Part shown: piece by piece, positions 6,390-13,037 of the stretch
Position numbering within the stretch: position 1 is the first letter of the stretch
Layout: every line of letters begins with the position of its first letter
The notes under the pieces: model-generated
What the model saw: the letters and a program-made list of their open reading frames with translations, nothing else
Told to the model about the DNA's origin: nothing
Database searches by the model: none
Program-made: the position numbers and the translations under genes
Virus record (IMG/VR): IMGVR_UViG_3300049846_001031
Coordinates: 1-39,538 of that record
Strand: one strand, 5' to 3'
DNA: 39,538 nucleotides
From: a virus

Positions 6390-6568
6390 GCGCTCCAGCT
6401 CCAGCTCCCGCTCCCGCTCCCGCTCCTGCTCCAGCTCCCGCTCCTGCTCCAGCTCCCGCTCCCGCTCCCGCTCCTGCTCCTGCTCCAGCTCCCGCTCCTG
6501 CTCCAGCTCCTGCTCCCGCTCCAGCTCCTGCTCCAGATATTAAGATTGCCCATAACCGCCGGTGTCAT
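6386..6568 (-). CDS. Low-complexity Ser-rich ORF built from a hexamer array
   Basis: This 60-residue frame is linked by ATGA at both ends to the flanking genes. After an 11-residue start (MTPAVMGNLNI) it is 24 dipeptides of Ser with Trp, Arg or Gly, encoded by the hexanucleotide array at 6392-6535. The variable base of each hexamer changes the amino acid in this frame but would be silent in the neighbouring minus-strand frame (Gly-Ala repeats) or in a plus-strand frame (Ala-Pro repeats). This suggests the repeat may be, or may once have been, selected in another frame. It may not be a functional protein. Confidence 0.4.
   Translation of the reverse strand: MTPAVMGNLNIWSRSWSGSRSWSRSGSWSRSRSGSGSGSWSRSGSWSRSGSGSGSWSWSA
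6392..6535. repeat. 24-unit hexanucleotide tandem array GCTCCN
   Basis: There are 24 consecutive 6-bp units GCTCCN (plus strand) with N being A, C or T but never G. The other five positions are invariant. No other microsatellite of this kind was seen in the window. Replication slippage is the usual origin of such arrays; the strict confinement of change to one base in six implies selection on a reading frame or recent expansion from a few variants. Confidence 0.95.
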
Positions 6569-6894
6569 TTGCTTTCCTTTGGCACTTTGTTCTCCCAAGG
6601 AAACGCATCAACGATTGCGGTTTTGTTAATAATAATTGGACCAACATATTCGATTTCGTTAAACGTACCTTTAGAAATACATTCACTAAAACGCCCTGAA
6701 TCTGCCACCCAAGACGCATCCTTGAAAATCAAGAAATCTCCGACGATATCTTTAAGAACTCCAACTTGGTGATAGGTCACAGTCCGAATCAAATACGCTT
6801 TTCCAATTTCAAATGGACAATCGTTTATTGCTCCAGATGAACATTCTTCCTGCAATGCTTTTTCAAGCAACTTTTCAATCAATGACGTTTTCAT
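6565..6894 (-). CDS. Conserved phage early protein (TVTYHQVG...WVADSGRF family)
   Basis: This 109-residue protein contains the order YLIRTVTYHQVGVLKDI, FLIFKDASWVADSGRF and AIVDAFPWENKVP, matching a widespread family of short phage proteins of unknown function. The family pattern (RTVT, vG, DA-W-AD-GRF, E-E, P, ivDA-W-LP) is complete, so the gene is intact. AAGGAG lies upstream of the start. Its TGA stop overlaps the ATG of the hexamer-array ORF; the same frame continues after that TGA into the Gly-Ala reading of the array. Confidence 0.8.
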   Translation of the reverse strand: MKTSLIEKLLEKALQEECSSGAINDCPFEIGKAYLIRTVTYHQVGVLKDIVGDFLIFKDASWVADSGRFSECISKGTFNEIEYVGPIIINKTAIVDAFPWENKVPKESK

Positions 6895-6905
6895 ATTTCT
6901 CCTTT

Positions 6906-7172
6906 TTATGCGTTTGTTAATCTTTTCCGGTCATACACCGGAACCCGTTTGATAAATATGTCCATGTCCCGATACCGAAACGGCAACCGTTCCCATCCCC
7001 GGTTGTCGTGAATTTCGCCGGGTTTCGGCGTTCGATCCTGAATCTTGATTTCGGCGTTCGGTGCATACCGCCAGATAAACGCACGGATCTTTTTCAGTTC
7101 TTGATACGTGTCCGGGGTATGAAACGAAATGGGGGAAACAGATAAAGCGCAAGTCAGAAATAGAGTGGTCAT
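6906..7172 (-). CDS. Small early protein with hydrophobic N-terminus
   Basis: This 88-residue protein starts MTTLFLTCALSVSPIS, possibly a short signal peptide, followed by a polar domain with KPGEIHDNRGWERLPFRYRDMDIF. It is coupled to the RusA gene by ATGA. No family was recognised. If exported, it would act in the envelope; if the N-terminus is not a signal, it is an ordinary cytoplasmic protein. Confidence 0.6.
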   Translation of the reverse strand: MTTLFLTCALSVSPISFHTPDTYQELKKIRAFIWRYAPNAEIKIQDRTPKPGEIHDNRGWERLPFRYRDMDIFIKRVPVYDRKRLTNA

Positions 7173-7561
7173 TCTGTACCCCCAACCGCCTGATCGTCAT
7201 AGTCCAGCGTATAGACCGCCACGACCGTTTTCTCTTTACCCTTGTCTTCTTTTTCTTTGTGAGCATGGATTTCGTCGATTTGTCGGTCATCAATCCAGAA
7301 GATGCCCTTCAAAGCGTCTAGGATCAGTTTGGCGAGGTTATCGACATCCGAAAGGGGATGAGCCCCAAAGAACATTAACGTCACGCCAAAACGCGAATTT
7401 GAGGCCTTCCAGCGCATTTTATTGGCATGAGCCAACGCAATCATGCGAACTGCTTTTTTTGCTTTAACGCATTTCGCGGGATCAAACGCCCAACCGCCGC
7501 GCATCACTCGGGGTCTTTGTTGGGGTACGGGTTTACCGGGAACTTCAAATTTAACGATCAT
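7169..7561 (-). CDS. rusA: RusA-family Holliday junction resolvase
   Basis: This 130-residue protein has the full RusA signature: GKPVPQQRPRV near the N-terminus (residues 9-19), then SDVDNLAKLILDALKG (71-86) and WIDDRQIDEI (89-98). The acidic residues D72, D74 and D91 correspond to the metal-binding catalytic triad of the family. RusA cuts four-way DNA junctions, here presumably processing recombination intermediates or branched concatemers before packaging. The start at 7561 gives the classical N-terminus and overlaps the upstream stop (ATGA). Its presence alongside a RecT annealase and a RecB-like nuclease makes a coherent phage recombination set. Confidence 0.92.
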   Translation of the reverse strand: MIVKFEVPGKPVPQQRPRVMRGGWAFDPAKCVKAKKAVRMIALAHANKMRWKASNSRFGVTLMFFGAHPLSDVDNLAKLILDALKGIFWIDDRQIDEIHAHKEKEDKGKEKTVVAVYTLDYDDQAVGGTE

Positions 7562-7758
7562 TGAAATTCCAGCTTTCCCCAGCATTTCGGGCACAAGGCT
7601 TCGTCAAAGTGATCGCAGTTTTTGTTCCAGCAATGAAACAGGATCTTGCATTGAGGGCATGGGTGACGGTGAGCGTGTTGATACCGTCCATCCAAGACGG
7701 CCAACACTTTTTCTTGCATTCGTTTCGATAATTTTTCAAATTTCCACTCCCCTCGCAT
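7558..7758 (-). CDS. Zinc-ribbon early protein
   Basis: This 66-residue protein has CPQC (about residues 34-37), C-x5-C (HCWNKNC) and CPKC (about 56-59), enough for two zinc knuckles. A basic helix precedes them (KLSKRMQEKVLAVLDGR). It is coupled to rusA by ATGA. Nucleic-acid or protein binding is likely; no precise role. Confidence 0.65.
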   Translation of the reverse strand: MRGEWKFEKLSKRMQEKVLAVLDGRYQHAHRHPCPQCKILFHCWNKNCDHFDEALCPKCWGKLEFQ

Positions 7759-7762
7759 CGCC

Positions 7763-7930
7763 TTAGTTGTGTCGGTAGTTTTGAAACGTTTTGACTTTAT
7801 CCATCAGAATTTCGATGCAGTCATTGCATCCGATCATCTGAACCGAAATGCCTTCATCGACGACGAGCACTTCCATGAGCTGCTGGCAGTCGCGTTTACA
7901 GTGGTCGCAAACCATCGACACGGGAACCAT
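7763..7930 (-). CDS. Zinc-finger early protein
   Basis: This 55-residue frame has CDHCKRDC (residues 8-15) and CNDC (about 35-38), a four-Cys arrangement typical of small treble-clef or ribbon domains. Its ATG overlaps the preceding stop by one base (TGATG). It sits immediately downstream of the helicase-associated ORF. Function is unknown. Confidence 0.6.
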   Translation of the reverse strand: MVPVSMVCDHCKRDCQQLMEVLVVDEGISVQMIGCNDCIEILMDKVKTFQNYRHN

Positions 7931-8172
7931 CAGACCGCCACCTTTTCGACGATCTTTTTCGATGTCTTATCAGGCGACGATCCCTCCCATTCGAGCACGT
8001 CGCTAAAAACCCAATCCGTCGATAGATGATCGAACCGATCAAACAAGTCGTGGAATTCGGGAAACCGTTTGGAATCGGTGATTTTTTCGCCGACCAGTTG
8101 CGTCAAAGTGCGTGCCGTTTCTTTGGCTTTTTCCCGACGAGAATGTGGGTTCACTTTTTCCATGTTACTCAT
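7930..8172 (-). CDS. Small protein downstream of the helicase, unknown function
   Basis: From the ATG at 8172, which overlaps the helicase stop by eight bases, the protein has 80 residues: a basic helical first half (HSRREKAKETARTLTQLV) and an acidic second half (DLFDRFDHLSTDWVFSDVLEWEG). A start at 8163 is equally possible; longer in-frame starts would overlap the helicase by more than 60 bases. No family recognised; its position suggests a replication-associated role, which is inference only. Confidence 0.6.
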   Translation of the reverse strand: MSNMEKVNPHSRREKAKETARTLTQLVGEKITDSKRFPEFHDLFDRFDHLSTDWVFSDVLEWEGSSPDKTSKKIVEKVAV

Positions 8173-9043
8173 ATACGTCTCGTCGATAAGTTGGGGATTC
8201 TCCGACGCTATTTTTTTTAACAGAGTACGCATTTCGTGGACTGTCGTTTTCTTCAGGTTCGTCGGTGGATAGAACGAGTTTGTGTCCAAGTTTTTTCACC
8301 TTCACTTTCAGGCCCATCACTCCTGATCGACGAGCCTTTTCGATTTTGATTGTCGATAACCCCTGCAGCATTGTTTTGAGCGGTGCGCCTGAAAAATCTT
8401 TATCGAACCGTCGGAAAACGATCAGAACCGTATCGGCTTCTTGCCCGACAAAACTGGAATCGCGCAAATGCGAAATGCTGGGTTCTTGATCGTGGGGCAC
8501 TTTCGTCGAATGACAGACGATAAACACGGGAATTTCAAGATCGAGCGCAATATCGCGTTTTAAAAACCGCATCGTCGCGCCGATTTCGAGGCTGACGTGC
8601 ATGTTTCTTGTCATGTCGATCACGTAATGCAGATGGTCGATAAACACGGCTTTGATGTCGTATTTTTGAATCGCCTCTTGCGTGCGGTCTTTGAGCCATT
8701 GCAGGTCCATCGCTTTATGCTGGAGCGGCAGATACACCAGCGACGACGGATCACTGTGATTGGCGACCATTTTGGCCGCCGTCACCTCGAACGTAAAAAA
8801 CAAAGACCGTTTTCCCTGCTCGTTCAAGTTGTGCACAATCGTGTCGCAAAGCGTTGTTTTACCCATCGCCGTTGGCCCTGATACGACGACCAGCTCCCCC
8901 GGTTCAAACCCGTCAATTGCCGTGTCCAAATCCGATATCCCCGTCTGATGTTTTGGAATTGCTGGACGGTCTTTGAGCATTTCGCAAAACGTAAGCGACG
9001 ATACAACCCGATCCTCCCCGTCGTATTGCGCCAGATTTTTCAT
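8165..9043 (-). CDS. DnaB-type replicative helicase core (RecA-fold ATPase)
   Basis: This 292-residue protein has a Walker A motif GPTAMGKTT (residues 56-64), a FFTFEVTAA segment (H2-like, about 82-90), a Walker B AVFIDHLHYV (about 132-141) and a late VFRRFDKDFSG region, all typical of the C-terminal motor of DnaB-family helicases. It lacks the usual N-terminal collar domain (DnaB is about 450 residues), so it is a minimal form, comparable to phage helicases that depend on separate loader proteins. The start at 9043 overlaps the initiator stop (ATGA), coupling the two. It should unwind the phage replication fork using host primase and polymerase, since neither is encoded here. Confidence 0.88.
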   Translation of the reverse strand: MKNLAQYDGEDRVVSSLTFCEMLKDRPAIPKHQTGISDLDTAIDGFEPGELVVVSGPTAMGKTTLCDTIVHNLNEQGKRSLFFTFEVTAAKMVANHSDPSSLVYLPLQHKAMDLQWLKDRTQEAIQKYDIKAVFIDHLHYVIDMTRNMHVSLEIGATMRFLKRDIALDLEIPVFIVCHSTKVPHDQEPSISHLRDSSFVGQEADTVLIVFRRFDKDFSGAPLKTMLQGLSTIKIEKARRSGVMGLKVKVKKLGHKLVLSTDEPEENDSPRNAYSVKKNSVGESPTYRRDVYE

Positions 9044-9744
9044 TGCGCCATCCATGCTGGCATCGTCGATTCCTGCGCTTTTTCAATGCGGTCCGCGGCG
9101 TGGTGCTTCCACGTTCGCACCGCCGCTTTCCAGTCTTTCATCTGCCCCGCTCGCCACCGCCAACCCCGCGCCGCGTAGTAATCGCAAAAGGCATTTGCAT
9201 TTACCGCAAAGCCAATGCTATTCGCATATATCCCCACTTCTTGCGGTGTTGGGGGGGTAAACTTGGTTTGTTTTCTTTGGCGTGAAACGCTAATATTTCT
9301 CTTCTCTTCTCTTCTTATTCTCTTCTCCTCTTGGACCGTTACATTTGCCGTTTCATTTACCGTTTCACGTAAGCGATGTCTTTTAACCCTACTAGTGCTT
9401 AAATCGCCTTGATATTTAGACCAATTTCGACATTTGATTTTGTATGAAACGATTGCAACCGTTTCATTTACCGTTTCATTTGCCGTTTCACTTTTTATCT
9501 CCTCAATTTCATATCCTGGTAATGATGAAACGACATGTAACACTTCGCTGAAACATTGAACTCTTAGCAAGTGTTGAAGGGCTCTTGCGGGGTCTTTTAT
9601 TTCGATTTGGCCTTCATCCCCATGACCCTTAATGAACACTCCAAGACGCGCCCAGCGAGCCCAATTTTCAAGCGTTAAATCCTCCAAATCGGGGTCTGTT
9701 ACGCTTGTCAGCCACAACTTAAACCACTTTCCTTGATCGGCCAT
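9040..9744 (-). CDS. Replication initiator / helicase-loader-like protein
   Basis: This 234-residue protein has three parts: an N-terminal domain (about 1-85, WFKLWLTSVTDPDLEDLTLENWARWARLG) like phage replisome-organiser winged helices; a polar linker (about 85-165) with repeated ETVN tetrapeptides and a basic KRIRREEKR stretch; and a C-terminal domain with FCDYYAARGWRWRAGQMKDW, the conserved core of phage helicase-loader and DnaD-like proteins. It directly precedes and overlaps the helicase gene, the usual initiator/helicase order. The tetrapeptide repeats are encoded by 12-bp iterons, suggesting that the gene contains its own replication origin. GAGGGG precedes the start. Confidence 0.8.
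   Translation of the reverse strand: MADQGKWFKLWLTSVTDPDLEDLTLENWARWARLGVFIKGHGDEGQIEIKDPARALQHLLRVQCFSEVLHVVSSLPGYEIEEIKSETANETVNETVAIVSYKIKCRNWSKYQGDLSTSRVKRHRLRETVNETANVTVQEEKRIRREEKRNISVSRQRKQTKFTPPTPQEVGIYANSIGFAVNANAFCDYYAARGWRWRAGQMKDWKAAVRTWKHHAADRIEKAQESTMPAWMAQ
9336..9494. repeat. Six 12-bp iterons inside the initiator gene, candidate origin
   Basis: Two clusters of three tandem copies of CCGTTTCATTTR lie at 9336-9371 and 9459-9494, 123 bp apart, with one or two changes in the outer units. A 40-base pyrimidine-rich tract (about 9293-9332) flanks them. Iterons inside an initiator gene are the arrangement of phage lambda ori in gene O. Binding by this protein is inferred, not shown. 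Confidence 0.7.
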
Positions 9745-9757
9745 TTATCCCCTCGTT

Positions 9758-10405
9758 CTAGGCGATTGCTTCTTCGTTTTTCTTTACATCTGTGACACTG
9801 TGAGTCGAAATTTTTTTTACACGTTTGTGGCTCATCTTCCATCGCCACACTTTCAGGGCATCCAAAAAGAGGTACACATTGACGTCGGTGCAATCTTTGA
9901 GTTTGGCGACGGTCCCATCGCTCATCAGCTTGAGCGCAAACCGCTTTGCAATCGGTTTTAAGCGGTTGTTTTCTTCCCAAGCAATCTGTTGCCCTGCCGT
10001 TTGTAATTCGACCGCTGGATCAAGGCTTGAGGAAGTCTTCAAATCAATCAAAATGCGTTCCCCGTTTAATGTCCCAATCAGGTCTAAGGTGGTGACAAAA
10101 TCGTGCAGTTCGCTATAGAGGGGAACTTCCCAAACTTCTGGCGTAAAACCGCTTACGGTCAACCATTTTTGGTAACTTTCGATGAACGGTTTTATCTCTT
10201 CATCGAGTGATTCGGTCTTTAACCGTTTTTCGTTTAAAAAGCGCACGGCGAGATGGACCGCTTTACCTCGTTCCGCATACCACGGATCGATGCCCTCAAA
10301 GTTCTTAGATAGTTCCAAGTCTTTAAGCACGTCCGTGATATGCGGTTTCGGTAAACCGTTTACCGTTTTGATGCGGTTATGCTCGTCTACTTCGATAACG
10401 TGCAT
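9758..10405 (-). CDS. PD-(D/E)XK nuclease, RecB/Cas4-like
   Basis: This 215-residue protein has the ordered motifs of RecB-family exonucleases: GKAVH (residues 47-51), a TLDLIG strand with the first catalytic Asp (D108), ILIDLKT with the D121-K123 pair, and a downstream QTAGQQIAW helix (135-143), the QxxxY-like motif. It probably resects double-stranded DNA to make single strands for the RecT annealase, which lies two genes upstream. The start at 10405 overlaps the preceding stop (TAATG). No sign of the iron-sulfur cysteines of Cas4 is present. Confidence 0.85.
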   Translation of the reverse strand: MHVIEVDEHNRIKTVNGLPKPHITDVLKDLELSKNFEGIDPWYAERGKAVHLAVRFLNEKRLKTESLDEEIKPFIESYQKWLTVSGFTPEVWEVPLYSELHDFVTTLDLIGTLNGERILIDLKTSSSLDPAVELQTAGQQIAWEENNRLKPIAKRFALKLMSDGTVAKLKDCTDVNVYLFLDALKVWRWKMSHKRVKKISTHSVTDVKKNEEAIA

Positions 10406-10770
10406 TAGAACGGGATTTCAGAGTCCGGCTGGAAATCGCCCATATGACAGCGCGTCTTTGTCGGGTCTTTTTTGTCTTGCTCGTATTTGACCGTGGCATA
10501 CACCGCTTTGCCTTCGCATTCGAGCGTTTCCCAGTCAAACTTTTTCGGTTCAATTTCTTTGAACCCAAGAGCTTTTAAAAGACCGCCCATCATGCTGGGA
10601 AGCAGGATTTGGTCGCCAATTCCTTTGTCCCACTGAAATCGCCAGATCCAAAACTCGTTACCTCCGGCATTAATCTTTTTTTTCGGTTCACTAGCGACAA
10701 TGAACCGATGAGTACCTTCGGGTAATGGATCTGATGCATATTTGTCTCTTGTGTCCGTTATTTCTCGCAT
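10405..10770 (-). CDS. SSB-like or DUF669-like recombination accessory protein
   Basis: This 121-residue protein shows LPEGTHRFIVASEPKKK (about 16-32), a strand-turn pattern at the beginning of phage OB-fold-like accessory proteins, followed by FWIWRFQWD and a C-terminal acidic tail (GDFQPDSEIPF) reminiscent of SSB tails that recruit partners. It lies between the RecT and RecB-like genes, where phages often encode a single-strand binding protein. Starts overlap the RecT stop. Family placement by eye is uncertain; the context argues for ssDNA binding. Confidence 0.6.
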   Translation of the reverse strand: MREITDTRDKYASDPLPEGTHRFIVASEPKKKINAGGNEFWIWRFQWDKGIGDQILLPSMMGGLLKALGFKEIEPKKFDWETLECEGKAVYATVKYEQDKKDPTKTRCHMGDFQPDSEIPF

Positions 10771-11357
10771 TCGACTACCTCCGCAGTTTCAATCGCTTGT
10801 GGCATTTTGATTTCGGGCCGCCGCACTAGGTTTCCTTCGTCGTCCATCTGTGCGCCCATTTCGTCGTAGGTGTAAAGACCTGAAATGGCATCGGGGAACG
10901 TGACACGGAGATTGGCCGCTAACGCTCGCCACTGGAACATGACGGCGGGTTGTTTTTTGTAGTTATCTTTGCCAATCAGTCCCAGCGCGGTCGCTTCTTC
11001 GACTCCGAAGGATGTCGTGAACGCGGTTTGCCCTTTCCGTTTGATCGTCACAGTCGCGCGTTTGGGGCTTGTGTCCATTTTGATATCTTCGACTTGGCCT
11101 GTTTTTTGGGCTAACGCCAGCATCAGTTGGGGGGATACAGACGGTTTACCCTGAATGATGTTGATTGAAGCAATGGCCTCCATCGGGGGGATCCCCAATT
11201 CTTTGCCCTTTTGCATAATGGCAATCGCTTTTTCAGGCGTGTTGATAGCGGGGGGCAAAAAGCCGGATTTAACCAACGTTTCGGCTTGTTGGCGCATTAA
11301 ATCCCAGCTATTTAAAGCGACCTCGCCCGTCTTTGTATTGACTAATTCACTGCTCAT
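10758..11357 (-). CDS. recT: RecT-family single-strand annealing protein
   Basis: This 199-residue protein shows the RecT pattern: GFLPPAINTPEKAIAIMQKGKELGIPPMEAI (about 32-62), then IIQGKPSVSPQLMLAL, a basic central region (KRATVTIKRKG) and the conserved MFQWRALAANLRVTFPDAISGLYTYDE block near 144-170. RecT proteins anneal complementary single strands and support double-strand break repair and recombination of phage DNA. It is shorter than RecT of Rac (269 residues) but complete through the core. It is the first gene of a RecT, SSB-like, nuclease trio. Confidence 0.88.
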   Translation of the reverse strand: MSSELVNTKTGEVALNSWDLMRQQAETLVKSGFLPPAINTPEKAIAIMQKGKELGIPPMEAIASINIIQGKPSVSPQLMLALAQKTGQVEDIKMDTSPKRATVTIKRKGQTAFTTSFGVEEATALGLIGKDNYKKQPAVMFQWRALAANLRVTFPDAISGLYTYDEMGAQMDDEGNLVRRPEIKMPQAIETAEVVECEK

Positions 11358-11650
11358 TAAACGGCCTCCCTGTATTCGTTTTCTTCGTTCAAAATGTCAT
11401 TGATTCGTTCGCACACTTGGTTGTAGTGCTCGTTTTTGTCGGCGGGACTAAACGGTTTGATCCGTCGCCCGTCTTTGTCTAGCCACCATGCGCGGTTCAA
11501 ATAGATTTCAAGCGGTTCGCCGGGGTAATACTGACCATAAGACCGTGACCAATACGGTTTAGTCCCGCCCAGCACCTCGACATCGGCCTCAACGGGACAA
11601 ACGTATTCGCCATCGTCGTTTTCTAAAACCAAGTTAAAAGTTGCGTTCAT
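11357..11650 (-). CDS. Small early protein upstream of recT
   Basis: This 97-residue protein has a beta-rich N-terminal half (FNLVLENDDGEYVCPVEADVEV) and aromatic clusters (YWSRSYGQYYPG, RAWWLDKDG), then a helical tail (YNQVCERINDILNEENEY). It overlaps the starts and stops of both neighbours. Genes of this size and position are common just upstream of phage recombinases, but this family is not recognised. Confidence 0.65.
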   Translation of the reverse strand: MNATFNLVLENDDGEYVCPVEADVEVLGGTKPYWSRSYGQYYPGEPLEIYLNRAWWLDKDGRRIKPFSPADKNEHYNQVCERINDILNEENEYREAV

Positions 11651-11805
11651 ATGGATTTACCCAAGAAAGGCATTTGAACTACGTTTAGGATCGAATCCAA
11701 GGCTCCCAGCTTTCGTATTAAAGGGCTATTCCACCGAAAACGGGCCATGATCCCCTTTAAGATCAGATCGCCGTCATTTCGCCAAACCCAGCGAAAACGG
11801 TTCAT
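11647..11805 (-). CDS. Small basic early protein
   Basis: This 52-residue frame is joined by ATGA to both neighbours and has an AAGGGG site eight bases before its start. The product is basic with two short RFRW repeats near the N-terminus (residues 3-6 and 22-25) and an apolar C-terminus. Nothing else is known of it. Confidence 0.5.
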   Translation of the reverse strand: MNRFRWVWRNDGDLILKGIMARFRWNSPLIRKLGALDSILNVVQMPFLGKSI

Positions 11806-11960
11806 AGGAACCCCTTGGGGATAATCCCTGATCGGTTAGCTTTGATTTCTTTGTCGGCTACGTTGCCCTCGTCATATTTACAGAATCGGCCTAAGAGCCT
11901 TGCAAAGAGGAACAAAAGACCTACGGAAACGAAAAGACACATGAGAAACAATTCAGTCAT
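11802..11960 (-). CDS. Small single-pass membrane protein
   Basis: This 52-residue frame begins with a strong hydrophobic helix (LFLMCLFVSVGLLFLFARLLG, about residues 4-24) followed by a charged cytoplasmic tail. GGAGG lies eight bases before the start, and ATGA overlaps link it to both neighbours. It could be an early membrane effector; function unknown. Confidence 0.6.
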   Translation of the reverse strand: MTELFLMCLFVSVGLLFLFARLLGRFCKYDEGNVADKEIKANRSGIIPKGFL

Positions 11961-12433
11961 GCTGAAACCTCCGGAAAGTTCAATTTGGCTTTAGCTCCGT
12001 GGAATGACTTGGCGTAACTGTCGTATGCATTGGCGGCTAGTTTGGCGGTCTTAAATGACCCGATATGTCTTTGTTTGCCTTCGTAGCTGATCTTGGCGGC
12101 CCAGCGGTGGCTAGGGGTTTTCCAGACTCCGATATAGTTGGAGTAGGGCCTTCGTTCGCTATTGGGGGTTTGTCGGTCTTCTTCTTTTGTGGTACAAATG
12201 CGAAGGTTTTTGTGGCGGTTATCAAGCCCGTTACCGTTAATATGTTCGATCTTTTGGGTCATTTCGCCCAAAATGAGCCGATGCATATATAGCGAGCTGG
12301 GTTTGTATGTAACGGCGTAGCGTAACTGCTTGTGTTTTAGATTCTTAACGTACCAATGAAACGCTTTTACAAGTGTTTCATCAGAATCATCTATCAGCGC
12401 GACATTCCTACCGTTTAAGAGAATCTCTATCAT
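11957..12433 (-). CDS. HNH endonuclease with AP2 DNA-binding domain
   Basis: From the ATG at 12433 the protein has 158 residues. The HNH part shows LYMHRLILG (about 48-56) and IEHINGNGLDNRHKNLR (about 62-78), with His and Asn in the expected places. The C-terminal part (about 98-152: SNYIGVWKTPSHRWAAKI, then RHIGSFKTAKLAANAYD) is an AP2 domain. Phage HNH-AP2 proteins are usually free-standing homing endonucleases. The gene lies among early genes and overlaps the downstream start, so any intrusion did not break an obvious neighbour. A TTG start six codons upstream is possible. Confidence 0.85.
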   Translation of the reverse strand: MIEILLNGRNVALIDDSDETLVKAFHWYVKNLKHKQLRYAVTYKPSSLYMHRLILGEMTQKIEHINGNGLDNRHKNLRICTTKEEDRQTPNSERRPYSNYIGVWKTPSHRWAAKISYEGKQRHIGSFKTAKLAANAYDSYAKSFHGAKAKLNFPEVSA

Positions 12434-12657
12434 GAGACAGAGACCACCCAAAACAATACGCTGTCCGATAACATATATATTTTTACATTGAGGATTTTTT
12501 GAGGATTCTCGACGGAAAAAGTATCCCCGCTATGCAAATGATAGGCTTGCGAGCGTCCCATAGCAGTAGCGGGGAAAATTGGGTCTTTGGATTTAATAGA
12601 CGCTCGCATGGATACATTTGTAACAAAACCGTAAATGCGTGTCAATTTATTTTTCAT
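12430..12657 (-). CDS. Doubtful small ORF overlapping a structured element
   Basis: This 75-residue frame is joined by ATGA to both neighbours, which argues for coding, but its sequence is unlike the rest of the operon and its middle is occupied by two interleaved inverted repeats (12525-12608). The product has no recognisable domain. A promoter with its predicted start at about 12610 lies inside it. It may be a genuine small gene, a leader region for the HNH gene, or both. Confidence 0.35.
   Translation of the reverse strand: MKNKLTRIYGFVTNVSMRASIKSKDPIFPATAMGRSQAYHLHSGDTFSVENPQKILNVKIYMLSDSVLFWVVSVS
12525..12608 (-). ncRNA. Candidate pseudoknotted RNA element
   Basis: Two perfect stems interleave: CCCCGCTA (12525-12532) with TAGCGGGG (12567-12574), and TGCGAGCGTC (12548-12557) with GACGCTCGCA (12599-12608). 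Each loop contains one arm of the other, so both together make a pseudoknot; alternatively the stems are mutually exclusive switches. The minus-strand promoter at 12617-12645 would start transcription almost exactly at the outer arm. No known RNA family was recognised. Confidence 0.5.
12617..12645 (-). promoter_or_regulatory. Predicted sigma70-type promoter, minus strand
   Basis: TTGACA (12640-12645, read on minus) is separated by 17 bases from TACAAA (12617-12622). Predicted start is near 12610, directly at the structured element and upstream of the HNH, RecT and replication genes. The -35 is perfect and the -10 is 4 of 6. Confidence 0.5.
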
Positions 12658-12980
12658 GCCGCCTCTTTTGGATCGATCCCATGCGCTGAATTGAAAATGC
12701 GCTCCTCCGTCTTTGTCATACGATGCGATTTAAGCAAATCGACGTTTAATAGCAACCCCTGCACATACCGATTCCAGAATTGAACCCCCAAGGCGAGAGA
12801 TGCGGCCATAACCATGTGGTCATGGTTGGGGGAAAAGCACCGGAATATGAAGCGAGGCGCGTTCGTGTATCCCGTCTTCCCGTCTTCCCGAATTGTTTCA
12901 ATCGTATGTTCTGGGTCAAACGATATAACGGGGAATCGCTTACACTGGGGGCACGGCATACATTCATTGAGCGTTATCAT
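12654..12980 (-). CDS. Lar-like zinc-ribbon protein
   Basis: From the start with a perfect AGGAGG site (ATG at 12980) the protein has 108 residues. It has MPCPQCKRFPVISFD at the N-terminus and a FRCFSPNHDHMV segment followed by AASLALGVQFWNRY. This order (C-x2-C, distal metal ligands, then an Ala-rich helix ending in W-N-x-Y/R) is characteristic of the Lar/restriction-alleviation type of small phage proteins. A C-terminal extension of about 40 residues is not seen in typical Lar. A role against host restriction is possible but unproven. Confidence 0.65.
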   Translation of the reverse strand: MITLNECMPCPQCKRFPVISFDPEHTIETIREDGKTGYTNAPRFIFRCFSPNHDHMVMAASLALGVQFWNRYVQGLLLNVDLLKSHRMTKTEERIFNSAHGIDPKEAA

Positions 12981-13002
12981 AACTGATCCTCCTATATGAT
13001 CG

Positions 13003-13015
13003 TATTTCGGATACA
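13003..13015. promoter_or_regulatory. Degenerate copy of the TATATC-N-GATATA palindrome
   Basis: TATTTCGGATACA differs from the palindrome at two symmetric positions. It lies just upstream of the Lar-like gene, between it and the gene before it. Confidence 0.35.
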
Positions 13016-13037
13016 TATAATTAACCGGGATTCCCGA

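Noticed and set aside
6392-6535. CRISPR-like or spacer array
   Set aside because: The units are 6 bp and contiguous, with no spacers; it is a microsatellite-type array.
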